64,000 bases of DNA from Fimbriimonadaceae bacterium (GTDB lineage: Bacteria > Armatimonadota > Fimbriimonadia > Fimbriimonadales > Fimbriimonadaceae): contig JAHCHO010000004.1 of NCBI GenBank assembly GCA_026129685.1, positions 372,001 through 436,000 of the forward strand. Direction: 5' to 3'. A program made the position numbers and the translations under genes. This document shows, piece by piece, positions 8,943-16,668 of the stretch. The first letter of the stretch is position 1. Every line of letters begins with the position of its first letter. The notes beneath the pieces are model-generated. The model was not told the DNA's origin. It searched no databases and worked only from the letters and a program-made list of their open reading frames with translations.

Positions 8943-10012
8943 TTCGACGCACCACCTCTCTCACGGTCGTCCAAGGGTGGCGGGATGCGGACGACCCCGT
9001 TGAGGGTGCCCAGCCACATCGCTCCGAACCGGTCGCGAACGATCGTCGTGATTTCGTTGTGAGGAAGGCCGTCCCGTTCGGTCAGGACGCGAAACGAGCC
9101 TCGTTCCTCGATGGCGAGTCCGTCGTTCTCCGAACCGACCCAGAGCGAGCCGTTCGAGTCCACCGCCACCGACCGCGCCTTCGCTCCGGCGAGGCCGTCC
9201 TCTTGGTGCAGGACCCGGCCCAGGGCGACGCGATCGCCCCGGACGTCGAACTGAACGGCTCCGCCCTGATCCCATTGCCCGGTAGCCACCCAGACCACCC
9301 CGGGCGCGACTTCGACGATGTCCTGCACGTAGGGGTGGGGCAGCCCCTCGGAAACCCGCCACCGCTGAACCGACGTCGCCGAGATGCGTGTGAGGCCGCC
9401 CTTGGGGTCCGAGTTCGACCCGATCCACAGCGCGCCGTCCGAGGCGGGCAGCAGGGCGTTCACGACGGGCGACACAAGTTCGTCGGTGTGACCCGATCGG
9501 CTCCAGCGACCGGAGGGCCCCCGTTCGGCGAGGCCGGCGCCGGTCCCGACCAGCACCTTTCCGTCGACGACGCGCACGACGTTCACCCGGTTCGCCGGCA
9601 GGCCATCGTTTGAAGTCCATGAGGTGGTCCTCCCCTCCGAAAGGCGAATCAGACCGTCGGTATGGCCGATCCAGAGGGAGCCGTCGTCCCCGACCGCCAG
9701 GCTACGGATGTGGATCGGGTCCTGGGGCAAAGGAACCCGACGCCGAAACGCGCCCGATTTGGCGTCCAGTTCGAAGAGACCCCGCTTCCCGCCCGCCCAG
9801 AGCGTGTCACCGCGGATCGCCATGGCCAGCACGGGACCCGGTTCGAGGGTTCGCACCCAGCCGTGCGGCGCGGGAGACAACGCTCGCTCGGCCGGGGGAC
9901 GGCGCACCGTCGCGCCGATAAGGCCGACCCCCGCCAAGATCGCCGCGATCGCCCAGAGCGGGCCGCCGACTCGGCGTCGAATCGAGACCGGCCCGAGAGG
10001 CGCCGGCTTCAT
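8939..10012 (-). CDS. Membrane-anchored two-component-regulator-type beta-propeller protein
   Basis: 357 residues. A short basic N-terminus precedes one membrane segment (~17-36, WAIAAILAGVGLIGATV). The rest is built of ~40-residue repeats carrying motifs such as GDTLWAGGKRGLFELD, GSLWIGHTDGLIRLSEG, GALWIGSN, GVVWVATG, GSLWVGSENDGLAI and GAMWLGTLNGVVRI, the hallmark of the periplasmic propeller found in hybrid sensor kinases. No kinase or DNA-binding domain follows, so this is a free-standing propeller, probably exposed outside the membrane. It lies 3 bp after the upstream stop and overlaps the giant gene by 4 bp, so it is co-translated with it. Confidence 0.85.
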   Translation of the reverse strand: MKPAPLGPVSIRRRVGGPLWAIAAILAGVGLIGATVRRPPAERALSPAPHGWVRTLEPGPVLAMAIRGDTLWAGGKRGLFELDAKSGAFRRRVPLPQDPIHIRSLAVGDDGSLWIGHTDGLIRLSEGRTTSWTSNDGLPANRVNVVRVVDGKVLVGTGAGLAERGPSGRWSRSGHTDELVSPVVNALLPASDGALWIGSNSDPKGGLTRISATSVQRWRVSEGLPHPYVQDIVEVAPGVVWVATGQWDQGGAVQFDVRGDRVALGRVLHQEDGLAGAKARSVAVDSNGSLWVGSENDGLAIEERGSFRVLTERDGLPHNEITTIVRDRFGAMWLGTLNGVVRIPPPLDDRERGGASK

Positions 10013-10015
10013 CCC

Positions 10016-10972
10016 TCACATCCCGGGCGTCACCGCGCCCGAATTCCGGTCGACCTTGTACCACCCGAACGTGGCGGAATGGGACGCGCCGCCCCCGTCG
10101 TCCACGATCTCGTACACCCTCACCGAGTAGCTCGCCCCGTCTTCGAGGCTCGCGTCGAACCGCGCCCGCTTGCCCTGCGCCTCGAGGGTTTTGATGAAGC
10201 CCTTCACCTCGGGCAGGGCGGCCACCTTCTGGAGCGCGCCGTCCTCGTCGAGCGACCGGGAAACCGAGCTTTGCGTCATCCCGGCTTGCTCCGATTCGTC
10301 CTTCCAGAGCACCACCGTTTGGTACTCGCTCGCGGGCGGGGCGAGGGTGAGCACCATCTTCTTGCCGCCCGCCAGCATTTCGACGGTGACCGGAATCACG
10401 TCGCCGTTCGGATCGGTGAACGTGCCCTCGAGTTTGTCTCCGGGCACGATCGCCAGTTCCATACGCCCTTCCGAACTCTGGTCGCTCAGGCCGATGAGCT
10501 TGTTGCCCAGCTTCGTGATCACGAGGCGCTCGTTCCGGTCGCCGTTGCCGGATTCGTCTTCCGGATACCACGCCCCGACGAAGGCGTCGCCGGGGCCTGC
10601 AATCGGCGTGGCGGGCGGAGACCCGGGCGTGGTCGTCGTCGGCGGAGCCGTGCCGGTGGTCGGCGCTTTCGGCCGGTTCATCCACCACCAGCCGCCGCCT
10701 CCCGCCGCCGCCAAAACCACCACCCCAAGGAGGATCAGCGGTAGGCCCTTGGTCCCCCCGTTCGCGGGGGCGGGATACGCCGTCGGGGCGATCGGGGCGA
10801 CGTAGGTGGGGGTCGGCGCGGGGGCGGCGGACGGGGCGGGGATCGTCGGGGACGGAACGGCCCGGGGAGCCGGAACACCTGCCGTAGGTTCAACGGGATG
10901 CCCGCAACCCTCGCAGAAGCGACCATCGGGAGCCAGGGCGGCTCCGCAGTTCTCGCAAAACTTTGTCGTCAT
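10016..10972 (-). CDS. Zinc-ribbon / membrane / beta-rich protein, first gene of operon
   Basis: 318 residues with a strong ribosome-binding site (GGAGGAG) upstream of the ATG. An N-terminal zinc ribbon (FCENCGAALAPDGRFCEGCG, residues ~5-24) is followed by a proline/alanine linker, one transmembrane segment (~77-96, ending in GGGGWWWMN), and a ~215-residue outer domain that begins FVGAWYPED. The same architecture is found in the protein at 15915-16664, whose outer domain starts VGKWKATQ. The ribbon would be cytoplasmic and the C-terminal domain external. It leads the operon with the propeller, the giant protein and the second zinc-ribbon protein. Function unknown. Confidence 0.82.
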   Translation of the reverse strand: MTTKFCENCGAALAPDGRFCEGCGHPVEPTAGVPAPRAVPSPTIPAPSAAPAPTPTYVAPIAPTAYPAPANGGTKGLPLILLGVVVLAAAGGGGWWWMNRPKAPTTGTAPPTTTTPGSPPATPIAGPGDAFVGAWYPEDESGNGDRNERLVITKLGNKLIGLSDQSSEGRMELAIVPGDKLEGTFTDPNGDVIPVTVEMLAGGKKMVLTLAPPASEYQTVVLWKDESEQAGMTQSSVSRSLDEDGALQKVAALPEVKGFIKTLEAQGKRARFDASLEDGASYSVRVYEIVDDGGGASHSATFGWYKVDRNSGAVTPGM

Positions 10973-11011
10973 CGAGACTCCTCCTGTCAGCCGGAGACCT
11001 CTCTAGAGAAC

Positions 11012-11043
11012 TTCGCCGCAGGGGACGACCCTCCTGCGGCGAA
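11012..11043. promoter_or_regulatory. 11-bp perfect inverted repeat between divergent genes
   Basis: TTCGCCGCAGG and CCTGCGGCGAA are separated by 10 bp, in the 91-bp gap between the divergent starts at 10972 and 11064. A 10-bp palindrome, TCTCTAGAGA, lies just beside it (11000-11009). The position suits an operator or a 5'-leader hairpin of the rightward gene. It has no T tract. Confidence 0.45.
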
Positions 11044-11063
11044 CAGGGTGCGCAGGAGGCCCC

Positions 11064-11999
11064 GTGGCAACCTTGAGTCTTTGCGTCCGCTTCCTTGGGA
11101 TCGCCGTCTTGGCGGCCCTGCCGCCCGTTCTCGGATCGGCTCTCGGCGTAAGAGCCGCCGGCCCTCGGGGCTTGGTGTTCGTTCGCGACGACGATGTGTT
11201 CTACCGCCCGCCGGGCGGCTCTCCCGTCTTTATCGCCAAAGGCGCGTCTCCTCAACTGAGCGCCCAAGGAACCTCGATGCTCTACTTGGCGCCGGACAAG
11301 GCGGGGGGAGAACTGAAACACATCGTTTGGCAGACCGTGGACGGCAAGTCCCGCCGGATTCTCTATTCGGGACGGGAGAGACTCCGCAACCTGGCCTGGT
11401 CCTCGAAGAACACCCTTCTCTTCCTGTCCTGGAACGGAGCGCGGGACGAGCTGCGCACGCTCGACTGGCCGGAGGTCGGAGAACCCCGACGGCCCCTCTG
11501 GGAAGCCGGTCTCGAGGAGGGATGGGTTTTCAACCCTCGATGGAGCCCGGACGCGTCGGCGATCCTCTACCACGACAACCAAACGCTCTTCCGGCTCAAA
11601 CTGGCCGACGGTCGCCTGACGAGGACCCCCCTCGAAACCATCACCGGCCGCAAGAACAACGTGGACAGCGGCTGCTCCTTCGTCGAAGATCCGACGAAGC
11701 CCGGACGGTACGCCTATGTCGCGGCGGTTCGGGGGCCGAAGGCCTTCGAGGATGTCGTCGGCGGCGAGCCGCTATCCGCCCTCTTCGTGTACGACTCCGC
11801 CACCCGGAGACGGACTCGGCTCAGTCCCCCCGACATGGTCGCGATGGACCCGGCTTGGGCTCCCGACGGAAGCGCCCTCTACGTATGCGGCTACCGCCAG
11901 CCGCACTATCGCCAAGCCTATCCGTTCCGCATCTATCGGCTCCGACCGGACGGAACCGGCCTGACCGACCTGGGCAAGGGGGAGACTCCCGGTACGTGA
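11064..11999 (+). CDS. Exported TolB-like beta-propeller protein
   Basis: 311 residues from a GTG start with an aggagg ribosome-binding site. The N-terminus (to ~32, ending GVRAAG) reads as a Sec signal peptide. The rest contains WD40/TolB-like repeats: ASPQLSAQGTSMLYL, RLRNLAWSSKNTLLFLS, FNPRWSPDASAILYHD, MDPAWAPDGSALYVCG, followed by the typical YRLRPDGTGLTDL ending. Such propellers usually bind partners rather than catalyse. It overlaps the next gene by 4 bp (GTGA), so it is in one operon with the ABC importer, perhaps as an accessory exported component; that role is inference. Confidence 0.8.
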   Translation: MATLSLCVRFLGIAVLAALPPVLGSALGVRAAGPRGLVFVRDDDVFYRPPGGSPVFIAKGASPQLSAQGTSMLYLAPDKAGGELKHIVWQTVDGKSRRILYSGRERLRNLAWSSKNTLLFLSWNGARDELRTLDWPEVGEPRRPLWEAGLEEGWVFNPRWSPDASAILYHDNQTLFRLKLADGRLTRTPLETITGRKNNVDSGCSFVEDPTKPGRYAYVAAVRGPKAFEDVVGGEPLSALFVYDSATRRRTRLSPPDMVAMDPAWAPDGSALYVCGYRQPHYRQAYPFRIYRLRPDGTGLTDLGKGETPGT

Positions 12000-12982
12000 G
12001 GCGTTCTTGCCTTCTTGGCCTCGCCACGGCCTTGTCGCTCGTCGGATGCGCCCCGGCGCCAACGAGCCGAGAGGTCGTGGTCTACACGTCGGTGGATCAG
12101 CGTCACGCCGAGCCTATCCTCGACGCCTTCGAGAAGCGATCGGGAATACGAGTGCGAGCGGTTTACGACGTCGAGGCCACCAAGACCACGGGCCTCGCGA
12201 ACCGCATCCTTGCCGAAGTCGACCGACCCGTGGCGGACGTGTTCTGGAACGGCGAGATGGTCCAGACGTTGCGCCTGAAGGCGCACGGTGCGTTCGCACC
12301 CTATGCCTCTGCCCAAGCCAAGGACTTCCCCGCCGAATTCCGCGACCCCGACGCCAAGTGGACGGGATTCGGTCCTCGCTACCGCGTTTGGATGAGCGTT
12401 CCCGCGTTCCCGCCACGAACCATCGGGTTCGAGGACCTGGCGAAACTCGACCTGCCCGGTAACCGGATCGCGATCAGCATGCCGCTCTTCGGGACCGGCA
12501 GTTTCCAGGCGGCGGCGCTGTTCGCGCGCCTTGGCGACGAGAAGGCGGCCGCCCTCTACCAGAGCTACCTCGACAAGGGCGTCCGCTTCGCGCCCGGCAA
12601 CGCGACGGTGAGGGATTGGGTCGTCGCCGGGCAGGTCACGCTCGGGCTGACCGATTCGGACGACGCGTGCGGCGCGATCCGGAAGGGCGCGAAAGCGCAC
12701 GTGTTCCTGCCACGCGAGACCCTCGCGATCCCGCAGACCGTCGCCCTCATCGCCGGCGCCCCCCACCCCGAGACCGGCCGCGCCCTCATCGACCACCTTC
12801 TGGGTCCGGACACCGAACGGGCGCTGATCGAGTCCGGGTTCGCGCAAGTCGCTTTGCACAAGGGCTCGCCCCCAGGGTGCCTCGATCTCCCCGCCCCGAA
12901 GGTGATCCCGGTCGACCCCAAGACGATCGCCGAACACCTCGACCGGGCCCACGCCGACCTCAAAGAGCGTATCGTGCGGTGA
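11996..12982 (+). CDS. Iron-type ABC transporter substrate-binding lipoprotein
   Basis: The start is the GTG at 11996 in the GTGA overlap; 328 residues. It has a lipoprotein signal (RRSCLLGLATALSLVGC) and then VVVYTSVDQRHAEPILDAF, the typical opening of Fe(III)-binding proteins of the FbpA/FutA/AfuA group. Further family-like stretches are TTGLANRILAE, ADVFWNGE and the late FAQVALHKGS. It would capture the substrate outside the membrane and pass it to the permease encoded next. Ferric iron is the best guess from family; a phosphonate or other oxyanion substrate cannot be excluded from sequence alone. Confidence 0.85.
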   Translation: MRRSCLLGLATALSLVGCAPAPTSREVVVYTSVDQRHAEPILDAFEKRSGIRVRAVYDVEATKTTGLANRILAEVDRPVADVFWNGEMVQTLRLKAHGAFAPYASAQAKDFPAEFRDPDAKWTGFGPRYRVWMSVPAFPPRTIGFEDLAKLDLPGNRIAISMPLFGTGSFQAAALFARLGDEKAAALYQSYLDKGVRFAPGNATVRDWVVAGQVTLGLTDSDDACGAIRKGAKAHVFLPRETLAIPQTVALIAGAPHPETGRALIDHLLGPDTERALIESGFAQVALHKGSPPGCLDLPAPKVIPVDPKTIAEHLDRAHADLKERIVR

Positions 12983-14433
12983 AGAAACTCGCCCTTTGGC
13001 TTGGCGTCCTACTTCTCTGGAGCCCGGTTCTGGCGAGCCTCCCCTCCGCGTCCGTCATCCTGGCCGAGCCGCTCGGGCCACGGCGACTAGGGTTGATGGG
13101 AGCGACCCTGGCCTATGCGGCGAGCGTAGGGGCCGCCGCCGCTTTGGTCGGACTTCTCATTGCCCTCCGGGCGTCCGAGCGTCCGGCCGGCGCCCGAGGA
13201 GCGGTGGCCGCGCTCTGCCTTGTCTCGTGTGCGCTGCCCGGAGTCGCGGTCTCGGGAGCGTCCATGGGATTCGCCTCGCGGCTCTCGCCTTCGCTCGCCC
13301 AGGGATGGGTTTCGGCGTGGGCCACGCACACCGGCTTGCTCGCCCCCTTTGCCGCCTTGGCGATCCTGTCGGCGCTGTCCTCGTTGCCTCGGGAAGCGGT
13401 CGAGTCGGCCACCGTCTTGGCGACACCCGCAAAGGCGTTCCTTGGCGTCGTCTGGCCGCTCCTGCGCTCGTCCGTCCTCACGGTCGCCGGCCTTTGCGCC
13501 CTGATGGCCGCGACCGACTACGGCGTCCCTTCGCTTTTCGGCGCCGACACCTACGCCCTCGAGGTGTTCGCCGACGTCTCGGCTGGCAAGCCCGCGCTCG
13601 CATCGGCGTGGCCGATGATGCTGCCCGCCCTCGCCTTCGGCGTTCTTGCCGGACCCTGGCTTGCCGATCGCGCCCGCCCAAGCGACGCCGCCGTCGCTCC
13701 CCGCCTCTGTCTGCCTCGTCTCCTTTCGGGTTCGGCGATGGCCGCCGTAGCTGCCCTGATTCTCGGTCTCCTGGGGACGGTCGTCTCGCTCGTCGCCCAA
13801 ATCCCGGGATGGGGGGACGCATGGGTCGCCATCGCCCGCGGTCGCGACGACCTGTCAACCACCGCCGAAGTCGCCCTGATCGCTGGAATCGCCTGCACCG
13901 TCTTCGGCCTGACGGTGGGCCCTGGCCTGGCCGAAGCGCGCGGTCGGCTTGCGTGGATGCTGGTGCTCGCCCCGTTCGCCTTCCCGGCCTCCCTGGTCGG
14001 CACGGCGGTAGCGGGCATCGGCTCGTTACGTTCGGCACCCGAATTGTCGCCGACCATTTTGGCGCACGTGCTCCGCTTCGGCGGCGTCGCCGCCGTCGTC
14101 CTCGCCATCGGCTGGAACCGACTCGACCGAGGAGCGGTGGATGCCGCCCGCGTCTTTCTCAAGCCGACCGCTCGGGCCATCCGGGTGTATCCGTTTCTGC
14201 TTGGTCCTTTCGTCACTTGCGGATTCCTGATCGCGGCTATCCTGTCGGTAGGTGAACTCGGAGCGACGCTCATGACGATCGCGCCCGGCCGTTCCACAGC
14301 GACGATTCGCCTCTACAACGCGTTGCACTACGGCGCATCGGACGATGCCGCTGCGATCGGTCTTTGCCTTTGTCTCTCCGCCGGATTGGCGTACGCAATC
14401 GGGTTGACCGGGAGGCGCCGATGGGCGACTTGA
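12979..14433 (+). CDS. Fused iron-type ABC transporter permease
   Basis: Start is GTG 12979 in the GTGA overlap with the binding protein; 484 residues with about 12 hydrophobic segments. Two permease halves are fused, as in FbpB or ThiP. Each has an ATPase-contact loop of the EAA type: PREAVESATVLATPAKAF near residue 135 and GAVDAARVFLKPTARAI near 385. It forms the membrane channel for the binding protein upstream and the ATPase downstream, which it overlaps by 13 bp. Confidence 0.87.
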   Translation: MKKLALWLGVLLLWSPVLASLPSASVILAEPLGPRRLGLMGATLAYAASVGAAAALVGLLIALRASERPAGARGAVAALCLVSCALPGVAVSGASMGFASRLSPSLAQGWVSAWATHTGLLAPFAALAILSALSSLPREAVESATVLATPAKAFLGVVWPLLRSSVLTVAGLCALMAATDYGVPSLFGADTYALEVFADVSAGKPALASAWPMMLPALAFGVLAGPWLADRARPSDAAVAPRLCLPRLLSGSAMAAVAALILGLLGTVVSLVAQIPGWGDAWVAIARGRDDLSTTAEVALIAGIACTVFGLTVGPGLAEARGRLAWMLVLAPFAFPASLVGTAVAGIGSLRSAPELSPTILAHVLRFGGVAAVVLAIGWNRLDRGAVDAARVFLKPTARAIRVYPFLLGPFVTCGFLIAAILSVGELGATLMTIAPGRSTATIRLYNALHYGASDDAAAIGLCLCLSAGLAYAIGLTGRRRWAT

Positions 14434-15068
14434 TCGTACTCGAACGGCTCGCCAAACGGTTTGGGTCCCATACGGTCTTCGAGGACGCCACGCTCCGAGT
14501 CGAGGCCGAAGAACGCGTCGTCATCCTCGGCCCGTCGGGCATCGGGAAATCCACCCTGTTGAGGCTGATCGCCGGCCTGGAGAACCCTGACGAGGGCGCG
14601 ATCTACCTGAACGGGCAAGAGGTCTCGCAGGTTCCGCCCCACCTTCGGAACGTCGCGTGGTTGCCCCAGGGCGCTTGCCTTTGGTCCAACATGACCGTCC
14701 GCGACAACGCCCGATTCGTCTCCCCCTCTCGGGGCGTGTCGATCGATAGGAATCTCCGGGGCCTCGGAATCGGAGACGTCGCCGATCGCCCGCCGCATAC
14801 CCTTTCGGGAGGGCAGGCGCGTCGCGCCGCCATTGCCCGCGCGCTCGCCGCCGAGCGGCCGATCGTGCTCCTCGACGAACCTTTCGCACACCTGGGCGGG
14901 GAGCTTGCCCAGGTGTGCGCTCGCCACATCGTGGGTTCCCTCACGGACTCACGCTCGACCATGATCGCGGTCGGACACGATCGTTCGGTCGCCGAATTAC
15001 TGGATGCTCGTCCGGTTGATTTCGTCCAGATCGCGAGCGTCCCTCGACCGCAATTCGCTCTCGATTAG
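14421..15068 (+). CDS. ABC transporter ATP-binding protein of the iron-type importer
   Basis: The ATG at 14421 (MGDLIVLERLAKRFG) is chosen because it gives a standard ABC N-terminus. 215 residues with Walker A GPSGIGKSTLL, Q-loop VAWLPQG, signature LSGGQARRAAIARAL, Walker B PIVLLDEPFAHL and the switch histidine in VGHD. It lacks the C-terminal regulatory domain that full-length FbpC/MalK-type ATPases carry (family ~340-370 residues), so it is the short form. It completes the operon 11064-15068 and drives import by ATP hydrolysis. Confidence 0.9.
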   Translation: MGDLIVLERLAKRFGSHTVFEDATLRVEAEERVVILGPSGIGKSTLLRLIAGLENPDEGAIYLNGQEVSQVPPHLRNVAWLPQGACLWSNMTVRDNARFVSPSRGVSIDRNLRGLGIGDVADRPPHTLSGGQARRAAIARALAAERPIVLLDEPFAHLGGELAQVCARHIVGSLTDSRSTMIAVGHDRSVAELLDARPVDFVQIASVPRPQFALD

Positions 15069-15078
15069 GAGACCGGCA

Positions 15079-15918
15079 ATGGCCCAGTTCTGTCGTCAAT
15101 GTGGGGCGGCCCTCAAGGAAGGGGCCCGCTTCTGCAATTCCTGCGGCGCGGCCGCGAGCTCGGCGGGCCCCTTGCCCACGGCATCACCTGGGGTCGCCAA
15201 CATCCCCCCGCCGCCCGGGGTTCCGAGGGTTGCCGGCGGACCGAGCGCCGCCCCGTTCGCCGCACCCGTGATCGCCCCATCGGCTTACGGAGCCTACGCG
15301 CCGACCGACGCCCCGCCCGGCTCGATCGTCGCCCGGGGCCGCGAGTTCGCCGCCGCCGCCGCCCGTTCGGTTCCCACCACGGGTCCGCTCGGCAAGGTGC
15401 TCCAGCGAGCCATCCGCGCCACCTTCCTCGATCCCGACGCCTACCACGAAGTCGCCGCCAATCCGACCCTCAACGGTGAAGCCGCCCTTCTGGCGGTCGT
15501 CGCGCTCGTGTCGGTCGCCGTGGGTCCCGCCCTGCTCTCGGCGCTCGGTGGTCTCAACCTGACGTGGCTCCTTTCGCTCGTGCTCGTCCAGGCGGTCGCC
15601 CTCGCCGCGTTCGTGGCGGCGGTCGGCGCCGCCTCCAACTCGATCGTCGGAACCAAACTCGACTACGGCGTCGTGTTCCGCACCACCGCCTATGCCCAGG
15701 CGGTCGGCGTGCTCGGGCTCGTCCCGGTGGTCGGCCAACTCATGGGTCTTTGGCGTCTCGCCACGATGACGATCGCCCTCAAGACGATCGGACGGTGCGA
15801 GACGGGCAAGGCGATCACGCTGCTGATCGTGGGCGGCATCGGCGGCGCGGTGGCCTCGGCGGTGGTCACCCCGATCGTCTGGAATCTCGTCGGCGGTACC
15901 GGAGGATTCATGCGATGA
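15079..15918 (+). CDS. Zinc-ribbon protein with Yip1-like membrane domain
   Basis: 279 residues; ATG 15079 has GGAG nine bases upstream. An N-terminal zinc ribbon (FCRQCGAALKEGARFCNSCG, residues 4-23) is followed by a proline/alanine linker to ~90 and then a membrane domain with four to five segments, beginning near LNGEAALLAVVALVSVAVG. The pattern resembles the YIP1 family of small integral membrane proteins, often found behind zinc ribbons in bacteria. It is the first gene of a four-gene cluster and overlaps the next by 4 bp (ATGA). Biochemical role unknown. Confidence 0.8.
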   Translation: MAQFCRQCGAALKEGARFCNSCGAAASSAGPLPTASPGVANIPPPPGVPRVAGGPSAAPFAAPVIAPSAYGAYAPTDAPPGSIVARGREFAAAAARSVPTTGPLGKVLQRAIRATFLDPDAYHEVAANPTLNGEAALLAVVALVSVAVGPALLSALGGLNLTWLLSLVLVQAVALAAFVAAVGAASNSIVGTKLDYGVVFRTTAYAQAVGVLGLVPVVGQLMGLWRLATMTIALKTIGRCETGKAITLLIVGGIGGAVASAVVTPIVWNLVGGTGGFMR

Positions 15919-16664
15919 AGTGTCCAAAGTGTCAGATCGACAACGTGCCGGACGCGAAGTTCTGTGAGGGTTGCGGCACGAAACTGGTCGCCCCGGCGGC
16001 GCCCGCGCCCCAAGCGGCCGTGCCCAACGCGTGTCCCTCCTGCGGCAACCCCCTGAAGCCAGGGGCGCGCTTCTGCGGAAGTTGCGGCGCGGCGATCGGC
16101 GGGACGACCCCGGTACCGGGACCCGCCTACGCTCCTCCTCCGACGGCAGCGCCCCGCGCTCCGGCGCCCGGACCCTACGTCCCGCCCCCGGCGGCGGCGC
16201 CCGTGGGCTATCCGCAGGTTCCACAGTACGCCGGGTCGGTCGGGATGGCCGCCCCGCGCAAAGGCCGGGGTTGCCTGGTTCCCATCGTCGTCGCCATCGT
16301 GATCCTTGCCGGCTTGGGCTACGGCGGTTGGACGGTCTGGACGCGAACCGTGCTCTCGAACCCCATGGTCCTCGTCGGAAAGTGGAAGGCCACCCAGAAC
16401 GCCAAAGTGGTCGGCGAGGTTTTCGTGTTCGAACCGGTGGAAGGCGGCGTGAAGGTCCTCCCCGAGAGCGGCCAGGCGCCGATGGACATCGTGCTGAAGC
16501 CCAGCGCTCCGGCCGAGTTCAAGGGCCGGATCACGAACCCTTCCGACGCTTCCCAATGGGCCGACATCACCGTAAAGGTCAACCATCCGGGGAGCATCCG
16601 GATCTCGTTCGATCTGTCCGACGGCACCAAAGACGCGGTGGACGCGGTCCGGGCCGGAGTGTGA
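15915..16664 (+). CDS. Double zinc-ribbon membrane protein
   Basis: 249 residues from ATG 15915 in the ATGA overlap. Two zinc ribbons stand in tandem: CPKCQIDNVPDAKFCEGCG (3-21) and CPSCGNPLKPGARFCGSCG (~38-56). A proline/alanine linker leads to one membrane segment (~115-137, GCLVPIVVAIVILAGLGYGG) and a ~105-residue beta-rich outer domain starting VGKWKATQNAKV. The layout repeats that of the protein at 10016-10972, so the two are probably distant paralogues. The next gene starts 4 bp after its stop. Confidence 0.8.
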   Translation: MKCPKCQIDNVPDAKFCEGCGTKLVAPAAPAPQAAVPNACPSCGNPLKPGARFCGSCGAAIGGTTPVPGPAYAPPPTAAPRAPAPGPYVPPPAAAPVGYPQVPQYAGSVGMAAPRKGRGCLVPIVVAIVILAGLGYGGWTVWTRTVLSNPMVLVGKWKATQNAKVVGEVFVFEPVEGGVKVLPESGQAPMDIVLKPSAPAEFKGRITNPSDASQWADITVKVNHPGSIRISFDLSDGTKDAVDAVRAGV

Positions 16665-16668
16665 AACC

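Noticed and set aside
6592-8964. Second minus-strand frame of 790 codons over the giant gene
   Set aside because: It is an arginine/glycine-rich shadow in another frame without motifs; the 2012-residue frame explains the region.
10898-11995. Upstream extension of the binding-protein frame
   Set aside because: The GTG at 11996 gives a perfect lipoprotein signal and a 4-bp overlap; the extension is a shadow of the TolB-like gene.
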